A stretch of 49,289 nucleotides of DNA from Thiocapsa roseopersicina (GTDB lineage Bacteria > Pseudomonadota > Gammaproteobacteria > Chromatiales > Chromatiaceae). The notes beneath the pieces were generated by a model that was not told the origin of the DNA, searched no databases, and was given only the letters and a program-made list of their open reading frames with translations. The position numbers were made by a program, and so were the translations under genes. The stretch lies in contig NZ_FNNZ01000027.1 in assembly GCF_900106925.1 (NCBI RefSeq), positions 1 to 49,289 on the forward strand, written 5' to 3'. Each line of letters opens with the position of its first letter. The stretch's first letter is position 1. Shown here piece after piece: positions 1-7,503 of this stretch.

Positions 1-237
1 TGTTGTTCAAGCACCCCGAGGGAGGCCCACCGCTCTCCCTCATACAAGTTGACGATTTAAGAGGAAAAACCCATCAGGGAAGGTGGCCGTACTCACTTAG
101 GCTGGGACATCGGCACCGAACTCACAATCAAGCAAGACACCCCCACCACCGCCTCATCATCGAGAGCCCTACTCCCCAAGACACCCGCTAATGTTTGGTT
201 GGAGCCCTGATTACTCTTTAAACTATCTGAGGGCTGT
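1..237. other. No supported gene at the left edge
   Basis: No reading frame here has a convincing start with a ribosome binding site, or a recognisable product. One plus-strand frame is open from about base 61 to 208 and could be the end of a gene broken outside the window, but I cannot identify it. Confidence 0.4.
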
Positions 238-702
238 TTAAGATTTTGTTTGCAATTGATTCCGAATCGTCATCAATTGACCGTTTATATGACCAGACAT
301 TTCGGATGTGAAATCGCTGGATTGCTCATGAGCGCTACCCGGATTTGTTATCATATTAGCTTTCCCTATAACGCGAACACGCCCGTCTCCTAAGTTTCCG
401 ATGTTATATGTCAAACGTAAGGCGGGCACTCTGTCATATTTTGAACCATACAACATCATTGCCCCCATGGATCTATCAAGGCCCTGGGCAATAACCATAT
501 AATCAGTAGCGTTCGTAACGGTTAAACCGTTTGACATGTTCAAAGACACCAGTTGATCAACAACCGCTTTCGTAGTCGTATTTTCAAACGTAAAATCGGT
601 ACTGGCAGCACTAGGAGGATTAACTGATTGATTGCTTGCGGATCCAAGCATTGCTAGGACACCAAAAACCATAACAAATGCGGTTAGAATGTAGTTTTTC
701 AT
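238..702 (-). CDS. Small secreted protein of unknown function
   Basis: This 154-residue protein begins with a typical signal peptide: a short basic start (MKNY), a hydrophobic core to about residue 20 and a small-residue cleavage region near GSAS at about residues 21-24. There is no lipobox cysteine, so it is probably exported to the periplasm rather than lipidated. The mature part is rich in Asn, Thr and Ser, contains no cysteine and shows no family motif I recognise. The start is supported by a GGAG element about nine bases upstream of the ATG. GC is clearly lower than in the defence operons further right, which suggests separate acquisition. It lies 37 bp downstream of a VanZ-like membrane gene on the same strand, so the two may share a transcript. 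Confidence 0.7.
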   Translation of the reverse strand: MKNYILTAFVMVFGVLAMLGSASNQSVNPPSAASTDFTFENTTTKAVVDQLVSLNMSNGLTVTNATDYMVIAQGLDRSMGAMMLYGSKYDRVPALRLTYNIGNLGDGRVRVIGKANMITNPGSAHEQSSDFTSEMSGHINGQLMTIRNQLQTKS

Positions 703-739
703 TTTTGTAATCTCCGCGTTTTATCAGAAGTAAGATTTT

Positions 740-1147
740 TCATATCGTATATCTCCGCAAGTGATAATAAGCCAACACGCCACCCATCAATGCCGCAGTA
801 ACATCAGACAAATCGAATGTGCCGAGATCTCCCATCAACTGAACTCCCTCAAATATCGTATTTGTGAATACCCAAAAAAGGCAAGCAGTCACGAGTGCTG
901 CATGGCGACAGAAAGGTAGCGATATGACGGTCAACAAAACAAACGAATAAACATGGATAAACGAAGGAAGGATGTATGTCAAAATATTATTGCGAAAACC
1001 AACTTCACAGACAGGATCTAACAAATGTCGCAACAAGATAATGTCGCAGCTCGACCGATACCAAACGTACAATCCAAAACCAACCAGTAATGCGGATGTC
1101 GCTATGGTAAACAGATAAAATCGCGGGCAATGCAACGTTGTAGACAT
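740..1147 (-). CDS. VanZ-like small integral membrane protein
   Basis: The 135-residue product has about four hydrophobic membrane segments (roughly residues 11-30, 55-75, 80-100 and 112-130). The C-terminal segment reads FDLSDVTAALMGGVLAY. This resembles the hallmark last helix of the VanZ-like fold, where an Asp precedes an Ala/Gly-rich stretch, and the Glu in IFEGVQL before it also fits that fold. VanZ-like proteins sit in the inner membrane; VanZ itself lowers teicoplanin sensitivity, but most homologues have no known role, so I infer the fold only. No strong ribosome binding site precedes the ATG. It is followed closely by the secreted-protein gene. Confidence 0.6.
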   Translation of the reverse strand: MSTTLHCPRFYLFTIATSALLVGFGLYVWYRSSCDIILLRHLLDPVCEVGFRNNILTYILPSFIHVYSFVLLTVISLPFCRHAALVTACLFWVFTNTIFEGVQLMGDLGTFDLSDVTAALMGGVLAYYHLRRYTI

Positions 1148-1232
1148 CGGGCCAGAAGAAGGATATCAAAGCGTCATAAGATCTATAATCTAAGATCAAC
1201 CAAACTGGTTTTCACATTCGGTGTGCGGTATT

Positions 1233-1649
1233 TCAGTAGATCGGACTATTAAGAATGCGAGCCGTAGCTAGAAACAGCAATCCTACCGCAAGGCAGTAAC
1301 CTTGAACGGGCCACCAAAAGCGTTTGTTCCGGGAAAGGTTTTTGGATTCTTCAGAGTAAACTCTCCGGAATTCCTTTTTCGAAACATCATCCAGACGGGC
1401 TCCGTTCATGATGTCCTCTAATCGCCGTTTTGTGAGATACTGGTTATAATCTCGTGACACGTTGCGAAGCAACGTAATACCCGCAATTCCCGACACAACC
1501 AAAAACACCCAGCCAAGGGCTTGAAGCCTTCCAATGCAAACATCGCTCGTCTCAGCAGGAAACTGGATGCTGATAGCCAGTATAGAAAAAGTGAGAGCCA
1601 CGACATAGAGCTCCGATTTCATCGCATACTCTTCGAGTTGTGAACTCAT
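1233..1649 (-). CDS. Small membrane protein of unknown function
   Basis: A 138-residue protein with two hydrophobic segments near the N-terminus (about residues 13-31 and 43-60), a charged middle region with many Arg, Lys and Asp/Glu, and a third hydrophobic segment near residues 115-132. This suggests an inner-membrane protein with a cytoplasmic loop of about 50 residues. I do not recognise a family. A purine-rich AGGGGAG lies directly before the chosen ATG; an internal ATG at residue 10 is the alternative start. It is the first of three co-directional small genes here, and its role is unknown. Confidence 0.6.
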   Translation of the reverse strand: MSSQLEEYAMKSELYVVALTFSILAISIQFPAETSDVCIGRLQALGWVFLVVSGIAGITLLRNVSRDYNQYLTKRRLEDIMNGARLDDVSKKEFRRVYSEESKNLSRNKRFWWPVQGYCLAVGLLFLATARILNSPIY

Positions 1650-1864
1650 GCTCCCCTCTAGGGCCGGTACCCTTTTCGACTGTATACAGAGGGGACGGAA
1701 CGACGAGCAAGCGCAAACACGCCACGCCCCGTGACCTACATCAACGAACCGCGAAATACCCGTAAGACGTGTGTGAGAACCCTACGGTCAACCTATGGCA
1801 TGCAGCAACTAAATAAAAACGGAACTTAAGAATCCACAAGAATCTCACACAGGCCCCCGCAACA

Positions 1865-1894
1865 AAAAACCCCGAGCATCCCTGTTCGGGGTTT
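1865..1894 (-). terminator. Rho-independent terminator after the 310-residue gene
   Basis: Read on the minus strand, AACCCCGA and TCGGGGTT form a stem around a short loop and are followed by a run of six T. It lies about 20 bases beyond the stop codon of the gene ending at 1915, which is where its terminator should be. Confidence 0.8.
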
Positions 1895-1914
1895 CGCACC
1901 GCGATTAGAAATCG

Positions 1915-2847
1915 TTATCTCTTCTTCAGCATTAGCGCTCGCATATATGCTTCGATGTCCCCGCCAAAATCCTTGGCCAGTCTGCGTAAAGTCGTCTCTG
2001 AATACTCCTTCCGCATGTTCGCAACAGCACGGGCCACCCATGGATCCATCGGCGTCATTGGAAATGACACCTTGGGCACCGGCAGGATGCTTTTTATACC
2101 TGACTGTTCGATAACGAAGTCTGCGCCGTTTTCAACATCAATCGATTGGGCTCCAAGAAGCATATCAGTGCCCGACACTGGGTAATAACCGGCATACTCG
2201 TTCCCGTTGTTGTTTGCAACGGCACCGCGGATATGGAGCATAAGTTTTTGTCGGATCGCTGGCAAATCTATCGCTTCGCCTCGCACAGCACGATCAATGA
2301 TCACATTAAGTTCTTTTCCACAACGTGCGATTGCCTTGGCGACAAGAAACGTATTGGCGCCAAAGTCAACGGCCCAGCCATGATGAGATTTGTAAACCCT
2401 GCTTGCGTGCCCAGGTGCTCGCACCGGTTGACCAGACGAATGCGTATGCCACCAAGCACTCTTTCTAATAAAGTTTTGCGCTAACTCCTGCGTGACAGCT
2501 TCAGAATGAACGAGCCATGGACGCGAGGCTCGAATACTCCTTGCATTGTCGGCTTTTCCACTGACGTGCGGGATCCCTCTTTCGGGACATGGCTCGGACA
2601 GTCCCACATGGACTTCCGCTCCTTCGTTCCGACGCCTCGCATTCTGTATGGCGCCCTCAAGAATCGCCTTTCTGGTATGCGCGATCCGCTCCGATGCCAC
2701 CGTCTTCTTGCAACCATCTTCCTTCACTTTTTCCATCGCCGCGAACGCAGTACTGGTGACCATATTGCACCAGGCATTGAAACCATCCTTCCCACGTACC
2801 GGGACTGTGCAGCACTCGAATCTGATGTTTCCGGGATTCCTGCTCAC
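1915..2847 (-). CDS. Hypothetical protein, unrecognised
   Basis: This encodes a soluble protein of about 310 residues with no signal peptide or membrane segment. I chose the GTG at 2847 because GGAG stands six to ten bases before it; the reading frame also opens slightly further upstream with a TTG. The first third is rich in Cys, Lys and Arg. The middle contains a His-rich patch (WWHTHSSGQPVRAPGH, about residues 133-148). The C-terminal third looks like compact alpha/beta sequence, ending in a basic helix (EAYMRALMLKKR). I recognise no family. A terminator follows it directly, so it probably ends its transcription unit. Confidence 0.6.
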   Translation of the reverse strand: MSRNPGNIRFECCTVPVRGKDGFNAWCNMVTSTAFAAMEKVKEDGCKKTVASERIAHTRKAILEGAIQNARRRNEGAEVHVGLSEPCPERGIPHVSGKADNARSIRASRPWLVHSEAVTQELAQNFIRKSAWWHTHSSGQPVRAPGHASRVYKSHHGWAVDFGANTFLVAKAIARCGKELNVIIDRAVRGEAIDLPAIRQKLMLHIRGAVANNNGNEYAGYYPVSGTDMLLGAQSIDVENGADFVIEQSGIKSILPVPKVSFPMTPMDPWVARAVANMRKEYSETTLRRLAKDFGGDIEAYMRALMLKKR

Positions 2848-2919
2848 GTCTTTCTCCAAATTTCAAAGTAATGGGGTCTTGCCTCGGCCAACGGGTATCT
2901 CTTCGCCATCTCACATCGC

Positions 2920-3231
2920 TTACGCGACGCCGTCGTCGGAGTAGTCGTCATGCGAGGGAAACGAGCCGATTCTCCCGTCACGGTCACGGAAAAACGCACC
3001 TCGGTTTCCGCCAAGGTAGTCAGCGTTCGAGATTCGGCTCAGTTCTCCGCGTGGGCCGACAACCCGAAGTTCTGAACGGAAGCCGACCCGAGCGCTGTGC
3101 GTCACCCAGCCCGTTCCATCACACTTGTAGCAACCACCCCGCACTCCCCCGTCACCGCCACAGCGAGGGCAAATCTCGTCCTTTCGCTCCACCCGCCTCG
3201 ACACACTGTTGTTCTGTCCTAACCCAGCCAT
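2920..3231 (-). CDS. Small protein with a DnaJ-type CxxCxGxG zinc motif
   Basis: The 103-residue product contains CPRCGGDGG and CYKCDGTGW at about residues 21-42. This is one pair of CxxCxGxG half-motifs, like one zinc-binding unit of the DnaJ cysteine-rich domain. The rest is short, charged and rich in Gly and Asp, and there is no J domain. Such orphan motifs are common in phage and plasmid proteins, and I cannot assign a function. The start is supported by a purine-rich GGGGAAG several bases upstream. It sits between two other small minus-strand genes, 80 bases from the next one upstream. Confidence 0.6.
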   Translation of the reverse strand: MAGLGQNNSVSRRVERKDEICPRCGGDGGVRGGCYKCDGTGWVTHSARVGFRSELRVVGPRGELSRISNADYLGGNRGAFFRDRDGRIGSFPSHDDYSDDGVA

Positions 3232-3311
3232 TGCGTCTTCCCCGCTCCATCAGTCCATCAGACTCTGTCATCGCCACCGACCGTTACCGACAGGGACGTT
3301 GCCCCTTGCCT

Positions 3312-3584
3312 CTAGGCCCGACGCACGCGCTTGTAGCGGTGGCCTACCGTGATCACCTTCTCGTCCTCGACAACGAGGTACGCATCGAAGTACTGCCCGA
3401 GTAGATCAACCACGCGCTTCCCTGCATCGCGCTCCAACGTGCGCTTGCTCTGCTTGTTGAAGTACACAATCTCAGCACCCCGCCCGTCCGCCTCGCGGGT
3501 ACCGTACCTATCCAGCCAATCAACGATCAACGGGGGAACCGCCCGTTGGCTCTGTCGCGTTCTCGCGTGAGAAGTCATGTTCAT
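3312..3584 (-). CDS. Small basic protein, possibly DUF4258-like
   Basis: This 90-residue protein starts SHARTRQSQRAVPPLIVDWL and ends in a beta-rich stretch (AYLVVEDEKVITVGHRYKRV). The layout, an N-terminal SxHARxRxxQR followed by a final beta hairpin ending in a basic tail, resembles the DUF4258 group, which is distantly related to RelE-like toxins. I infer this from the pattern only, and no antitoxin gene is obvious next to it. GAGG lies upstream of the ATG; a second ATG two codons later is an alternative start. It is adjacent to an AT-rich stretch without clear genes. Confidence 0.55.
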   Translation of the reverse strand: MNMTSHARTRQSQRAVPPLIVDWLDRYGTREADGRGAEIVYFNKQSKRTLERDAGKRVVDLLGQYFDAYLVVEDEKVITVGHRYKRVRRA

Positions 3585-4039
3585 TGGGTGCCTCGTATCG
3601 CTGTAGATCGGTCTGGTGCCCGCATCTTCCGTGCTGAACTTCGGGCGGACATGTTGTCGGTGTGATATCAGTATAGAAACAAAAATCGAGAAGTAGCAAG
3701 AAAATATTCTAAACGGATTCTGACCGCTACATTAAGCGAATGGGACGCATTATCATCTATAACTTACTGATAAATAAGATTAAAAAAGTTTCTTGTATTC
3801 GAAACGTTCTGATTCAATGAATAAAAAACGAGATCGAAAAACGTCGGCGACTCGATCGCGAATGTACCGAACGAGATTAAAAGAGAGAGATGAAAATTCT
3901 AAAGTCACTTTAGAAAAAATTAAATCGTCTCGCTCTTTATTCAAGAGAGCGACGGGCTGTCGCATGCTCGAACCGTAGTGCGGGATTGAACGATCGGATT
4001 CGCACGCGAGCGCGGACAGGAAGAAAACGACGGTGGAGC
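3585..4039. other. AT-rich stretch with hairpins and one doubtful small gene
   Basis: This is much poorer in GC than its surroundings. It contains an interrupted palindrome at 3897-3915 (arms TTCTAAAGT and ACTTTAGAA around one base) whose core resembles a palindrome at 4674-4695 in the array to its right. A looser hairpin lies near 3927-3953. The only possible gene is the short plus-strand frame at 3817-3978, listed separately. The left part probably also holds the promoter of the gene starting at 3584. Confidence 0.5.
3817..3978 (+). CDS. Doubtful small basic protein
   Basis: The frame from this ATG codes for 53 residues with a strongly basic first half (MNKKRDRKTSATRSRMYRTR) and a helical second half, which could be a small DNA- or RNA-binding protein. 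There is no ribosome binding site before the ATG, and a TTG 24 bases upstream is equally weak. The palindrome at 3897-3915 lies inside it. It may be chance coding in AT-rich DNA. It is the only frame here pointing toward the palindrome array. Confidence 0.25.
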   Translation: MNKKRDRKTSATRSRMYRTRLKERDENSKVTLEKIKSSRSLFKRATGCRMLEP

Positions 4040-4760
4040 CGTGCGGGAAATCAGATCTGGAGGCGCACGCGAAGAGTACGTGGCGCGACGTTTTGCGTCA
4101 GACCAAGAGACCGCACCGTCCAGAAACTCAAACGAGTTTGAGTTTCTGGACGGCCGGTAGGCACGGGCCTGGGGTTTCTGCGTGCAGAAACCGAGGCCGG
4201 GGCTGAAAAGACCATGATGCGAGCATGGTGGTGTTGGAAATTTACGGATTCCGTAAAATCGAGACTTGAACATGTTCAAGTCTGGTCACGGATTTAGCTC
4301 ACGGGTTTAGTCATGACTAAACCCAGATACAGAGGCATTTCCACGAGTTTAGGCATGCCCAAACTCAGACACGGGCTCCAGACCCTTGGAGGTTTGGCCT
4401 TAGCACGGTGACCAGAACACGTTAAAAACCACAGCCACTGTAAGCTTTTCCAGAACCTTGAGTTTTTGCCCTTGGACGGTGACCGCACGGGCGAGCGTTC
4501 CGGGAAATTTCCCGGAACAAGGTGTGCTACAGAAATGCAGAAACACGGAGATACTGAAGTCACACTTCAGTTTAAGCCTCGTGCCCCCTCAGAAGGACAC
4601 TCTGGCCCGACGAGGTCACTCAACGAAAGCGTATTTCTGCAAACACAGAAATACGGAGTGTGGCGACCCCGCCAAACTAAAGTGCACTTTAGTTTTACCG
4701 CACCCACATGCGCCCGATACAAGGAGTGTTGCACCCGCGGCGACCGCAAGCCAACCTAAA
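4040..4760. repeat. Array of diverse palindromes with 22-bp units
   Basis: At least twelve inverted repeats occur in about 720 bp. Directly visible ones: 4040-4069 (CGTGCG...CGCACG enclosing CAGATCTG), 4116-4153 (18-bp perfect arms, CCGTCCAGAAACTCAAAC, 2-base centre), 4173-4192 (GGTTTCTGC arms), 4211-4229, 4241-4257 (TTTACGGA), 4262-4283 (22 bp, half AGACTTGAACA), 4303-4324 (22 bp, half GGGTTTAGTCA), 4345-4366 (22 bp, half GAGTTTAGGCA, one mismatch), 4497-4518 (22 bp, half GTTCCGGGAAA), 4553-4571 (ACTGAAGT arms), 4630-4655 (CGTATTTCTG arms, 6-base loop) and 4674-4695 (22 bp, half AAACTAAAGTG). Sequences differ while symmetry is kept, and several neighbouring centres are 41-42 bp apart. Between 4378 and 4483 a degenerate direct repeat ends twice in ACGGTGACC. 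Frames crossing the array lack credible starts. Function is unknown. Confidence 0.85.
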
Positions 4761-4821
4761 GTCCGCCAAAAGCCGCCCGATTCCGGGCCGGCACAGGTCT
4801 CGATGCAGAAACCGAGGACGC

Positions 4822-5697
4822 CTATTGAGTCAATTCCGAGGCAAACCGAACATTCGTCCGCGCCTTGCGTATTGATTTCCCGGCCGGGGTCTCGATCACA
4901 ACCTGTTTTTCCGAAAAAAACAGTTTTGCACATCCCACTTCGATCACGACCTTCTTTCTTTTTTTATTGCGTCCGCTCCCGACGGATACCCAGTCATCGT
5001 ATTCCACGCCAGAGGCCTGCACCATCGGAAGCCGTCGATACGCAGGAGGCACTTCCACCTTCGGTGGTTGTGGCGGTTCCGGCCTCTGCGGAGCCGTTCT
5101 TGCTTGTGCTTGCCGTCGTCGCTGCTGCTGCTCTTCAATCGCCTTTTTATTGCTTTCCTCATGCGTCGCCCAGATGTCGAGCGCCGGCCGGAAACAACGT
5201 TCCCAGAATAGCGGAGCATCGAGCCATACGCCACTGCCGATAACCTTCGGCCACGCTTTCCCCTTCGTGATTCGTTCACGAAGCGTTCTTTTAATCATCC
5301 ATCGCGGGAAATAAGTGGTGCCTTCATGCTCTACTAACATGCTACGGGGAACGGTAATGGTGTGTTCGGTAATCTCTTTATCGACCCAAAACGAGTAAAG
5401 TTCCGCCTTTACTCGTACGCGGATCGACTTTTCGCTAGTGCCCACGACGGCAACCGGAACCAACGCACCATCTCCCTGGGTGACCATCGAGCAAAAAGCG
5501 GCGTGGGACTTTCGCATGCCATCCTCTAAGACATACGTCTTGCGCCATCGCGATGACCATTCTTCCCAAGCCTTGCTCAGCACGGAAACCTTCATTTCAC
5601 CCGGCAACAACAGGTGGGTTTCAATCCCCACCGTTCGCTCCTCCGCTATATCGTAGTACCAGATTTCATTGCCGTCACGAACGAATGAGATGCGCAT
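4822..5697 (-). CDS. Hypothetical protein next to the palindrome array
   Basis: A 291-residue soluble protein whose stop codon lies about 60 bases from the end of the palindrome array. The first 175 residues look globular and beta-rich with many Trp and Tyr. Residues of about 180-205 form a Glu/Gln/Arg-rich helix, followed by a Pro-rich linker to about 230. The C-terminal 60 residues are basic, with a Lys/Arg cluster (GRNKKRKKV). The shape suggests two domains joined by a flexible linker, the second possibly binding nucleic acid. I recognise no family, and no clear ribosome binding site precedes the ATG. Whether it acts on the neighbouring palindromes is speculation based only on position. 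Confidence 0.6.
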   Translation of the reverse strand: MRISFVRDGNEIWYYDIAEERTVGIETHLLLPGEMKVSVLSKAWEEWSSRWRKTYVLEDGMRKSHAAFCSMVTQGDGALVPVAVVGTSEKSIRVRVKAELYSFWVDKEITEHTITVPRSMLVEHEGTTYFPRWMIKRTLRERITKGKAWPKVIGSGVWLDAPLFWERCFRPALDIWATHEESNKKAIEEQQQRRRQAQARTAPQRPEPPQPPKVEVPPAYRRLPMVQASGVEYDDWVSVGSGRNKKRKKVVIEVGCAKLFFSEKQVVIETPAGKSIRKARTNVRFASELTQ

Positions 5698-5748
5698 GTT
5701 TAAACCGATGATTGTGAGATTTACGCGATTCGCGATTCCGGAAAACCG

Positions 5749-5774
5749 GGCGCTCTCCGGAGCTGGAGAGCGCC
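5749..5774 (-). terminator. Hairpin terminator after the 147-residue gene
   Basis: A perfect 10-bp stem (GGCGCTCTCC and its complement) around a 6-base loop lies just beyond the stop codon of the minus-strand gene ending at 5782. On that strand it is followed by CGGTTTTCC, a weak T-tract, so it is either a modest intrinsic terminator or a 3'-end stabilising hairpin. Confidence 0.55.
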
Positions 5775-5781
5775 GAACCGA

Positions 5782-6225
5782 TTAGTGATGAGCAGACGAC
5801 CCCGGGGATGGTGGCCGGAGGCGCGTCGCGTAACTCTCATAGGCGCACTCGACCTCCTGGTGCAAGCGTCGGTAGGCTACGAGCGCGAGGATCGATATCA
5901 TCACGTGCATGGCCGCCACGTACTCGCTGACCATGTGCGGATCGGGGCCACTCTCGCGAGGATCGCTGAAGTCCTCCGCCGCGGCGACGAGCGCGCGCGA
6001 TATCGTACGCATCTCTTTAAAAATCAAGCGCGTATCACATGCCGTTAGGCCTCCTGACCAGACCGTATCCGGATCATCGAGGTCATCGGTCAGGTAGCAG
6101 CCTATATCCGGTGTATATCCGATCGCGGCGTGCCCGATGAGGAGCGCGCACTGCGACAGTTCATCCAGATCCCGGACGAATTCCATAAATTGCTCTCGGA
6201 ACATATCCTTATTCAGATCTGCCAT
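5782..6225 (-). CDS. Hypothetical helical protein
   Basis: I place the start at the ATG at 6225 (MADLNKDMF), giving 147 residues, because GGA precedes it. The frame further upstream only encodes a Met-Thr run from a hexanucleotide repeat. The protein is mostly helical. It has an Asp-rich stretch near residues 45-55 (LTDDLDDPDT) and a hydrophobic segment near residues 103-116 (VAAMHVMISILALV) that could be a membrane helix or a buried core helix. No family is recognised. It is isolated, with a hairpin terminator behind it and a gap of about 390 bp to the Mrr gene on its other side. Confidence 0.5.
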   Translation of the reverse strand: MADLNKDMFREQFMEFVRDLDELSQCALLIGHAAIGYTPDIGCYLTDDLDDPDTVWSGGLTACDTRLIFKEMRTISRALVAAAEDFSDPRESGPDPHMVSEYVAAMHVMISILALVAYRRLHQEVECAYESYATRLRPPSPGSSAHH

Positions 6226-6235
6226 ACTTCCGTCT

Positions 6236-6264
6236 ATCGTCATCGTCATCGTCATCGTCATCGT
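6236..6264. repeat. Hexanucleotide tandem repeat (ATCGTC, almost five copies)
   Basis: Just upstream of the start at 6225 the plus strand repeats ATCGTC. On the minus strand this supplies a series of in-frame ATG codons spaced six bases apart. Copy-number change would alter start spacing but not reading frame. Confidence 0.85.
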
Positions 6265-6614
6265 GGGTATCGCTCTGCATGTGGGGAGCAATAACAATGA
6301 CATGCCGATACTCGACCGCAACGGCGAAAACAGGGCTTTTTCGGGGCCTTTTCTTCATCGATCGCGCATTCCGTGCCATTCGGCTAGTTTGAGGGACATA
6401 AAGGAGGTTATGTCCTACCGACGGGGGCGGGGATCAGGTGTCGATCGACGAGGATCGTACGGATCGGGAGCGAAACGCACCGCTTATCCACGGCGGAGCA
6501 GCGAGGGCTGCAACGGAGGCTGTGCGCAGGGTGCGCAGAGGTGTATTTCGGGCGAGGCCGAGCGTATCTGCTTCGGTCGCGGGCGGATGTCGATCAACGG
6601 GGAGCATCGGAGCA
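6265..6614. other. Intergenic stretch with one notable hairpin
   Basis: No gene is supported here. At 6394-6415 an 8-bp perfect stem (GGACATAA with TTATGTCC) encloses the loop AGGAGG, which on the plus strand is a perfect Shine-Dalgarno sequence, but no convincing plus-strand gene follows it. The rest is GC-rich without clear signals. Confidence 0.5.
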
Positions 6615-7478
6615 TCAAATGTTCTTGAACCAGTCCTCGTCGATGTCGACGCGCTCGACCATCTCCGTCTTGATACCGAGTCCAAGCTCTTTCAGCTTGT
6701 CGATGAGCTGCTCGCCGTCCATCAGATCGATCGGCGGGGCGCCGTCTCGGGTGGCCTCTTTGGTTGCTTCGCTCGTGAAGGTGCCGGTCGTGACGAACAG
6801 ACCCCGGTCCGCTCTGCCGACGAGTGCCCCGCGGAAGTCTCGAATATCACTCGACGATACCGAGCCCTGGTATCGCTTGCACTGAAACAGTACGTGAAAG
6901 TTGAGTAGTCCTCCGATCTGCATGATCCCTTTGCCGTCGATGCCGCAATCACCGCTGCGGCCTGTGACCTCGACCTTCACGAAACCGGACTCCCGCAGCA
7001 TCCTCTTGACGAGCCGTTCGAAGGCATCCGGAGTCATCCCCTTCGTCAAGACTTGATGGAGCGCGGCCCGCCAGTTTTCCGCGGCCTCGGGCAGATCCTC
7101 GTCGATCGATCCAATGGACTCTTTTGTCGAGCGCTCGCGGCGGTGGAACTCCTGGACCGTCTTCACGACGTTTTGAGGATCAACGGCTTCGATATGCTGT
7201 TGTTCCGGGACAATGACCCAAACCCCGCGGTTCGAGTTGTTCAGCACCCCGAACTTCTTCAGGTAGGTTCGCGCCCATGCCAAGCGGTACTCCAACTCGC
7301 TCTGGCTACTCTTCTCGGGGTTGTGGAGCGTGTTCAGAACGCTCTCCGGAAGCTCCAGCGTTTCGGTGACCTTGGTTCCGATTTCGGCGATCGAGCCGGA
7401 TCCTCCAAGGTCGCGGAGCGCCTTCAGGAGGGGGTTCATCAGCTCGTGAAACTGCGGGATCTGCTTGTCTTTTGCCAT
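6615..7478 (-). CDS. mrr: Mrr-type restriction endonuclease
   Basis: The 287-residue product matches the Mrr layout: an N-terminal winged-helix domain (about residues 1-92, containing the LExRLAWARTYLKKxGxL pattern) and a C-terminal PD-(D/E)xK-like nuclease domain (about 145-265). Visible catalytic residues are E154 in FERLVK, D181 in CGIDG, and Q199/K201 in FQCKRY. Mrr enzymes are type IV restriction endonucleases that cut DNA carrying foreign methylation; cytoplasmic action on DNA is expected. I start at the ATG at 7478 because AGGAG stands six bases before it. It is the last gene of defence module 1, 25 bp after the zinc-finger gene. A nuclease that senses modification at the end of a methylase-containing operon could serve as the cutting arm, but that is inference. 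Confidence 0.88.
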   Translation of the reverse strand: MAKDKQIPQFHELMNPLLKALRDLGGSGSIAEIGTKVTETLELPESVLNTLHNPEKSSQSELEYRLAWARTYLKKFGVLNNSNRGVWVIVPEQQHIEAVDPQNVVKTVQEFHRRERSTKESIGSIDEDLPEAAENWRAALHQVLTKGMTPDAFERLVKRMLRESGFVKVEVTGRSGDCGIDGKGIMQIGGLLNFHVLFQCKRYQGSVSSSDIRDFRGALVGRADRGLFVTTGTFTSEATKEATRDGAPPIDLMDGEQLIDKLKELGLGIKTEMVERVDIDEDWFKNI

Positions 7479-7503
7479 GCCCAACTCCTGGACTGTCTGC
7501 TCA

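Noticed and set aside
4262-4366. Reading the 22-bp palindromes as a CRISPR array with 20-bp spacers
   Set aside because: The repeated units differ in sequence from one another; only symmetry and spacing are conserved, unlike CRISPR repeats.
4294-5314. Several overlapping reading frames of 60-260 codons across and beside the palindrome array
   Set aside because: They run on both strands through perfect palindromes, lack ribosome binding sites, and have low-complexity products; palindromic DNA opens frames on both strands by symmetry.
5999-6628. Plus-strand frames with SD-like AGGAGG at 6402-6407
   Set aside because: The first in-frame starts after it give Arg/Ser-rich products with no domain, and the AGGAGG lies in a hairpin loop.
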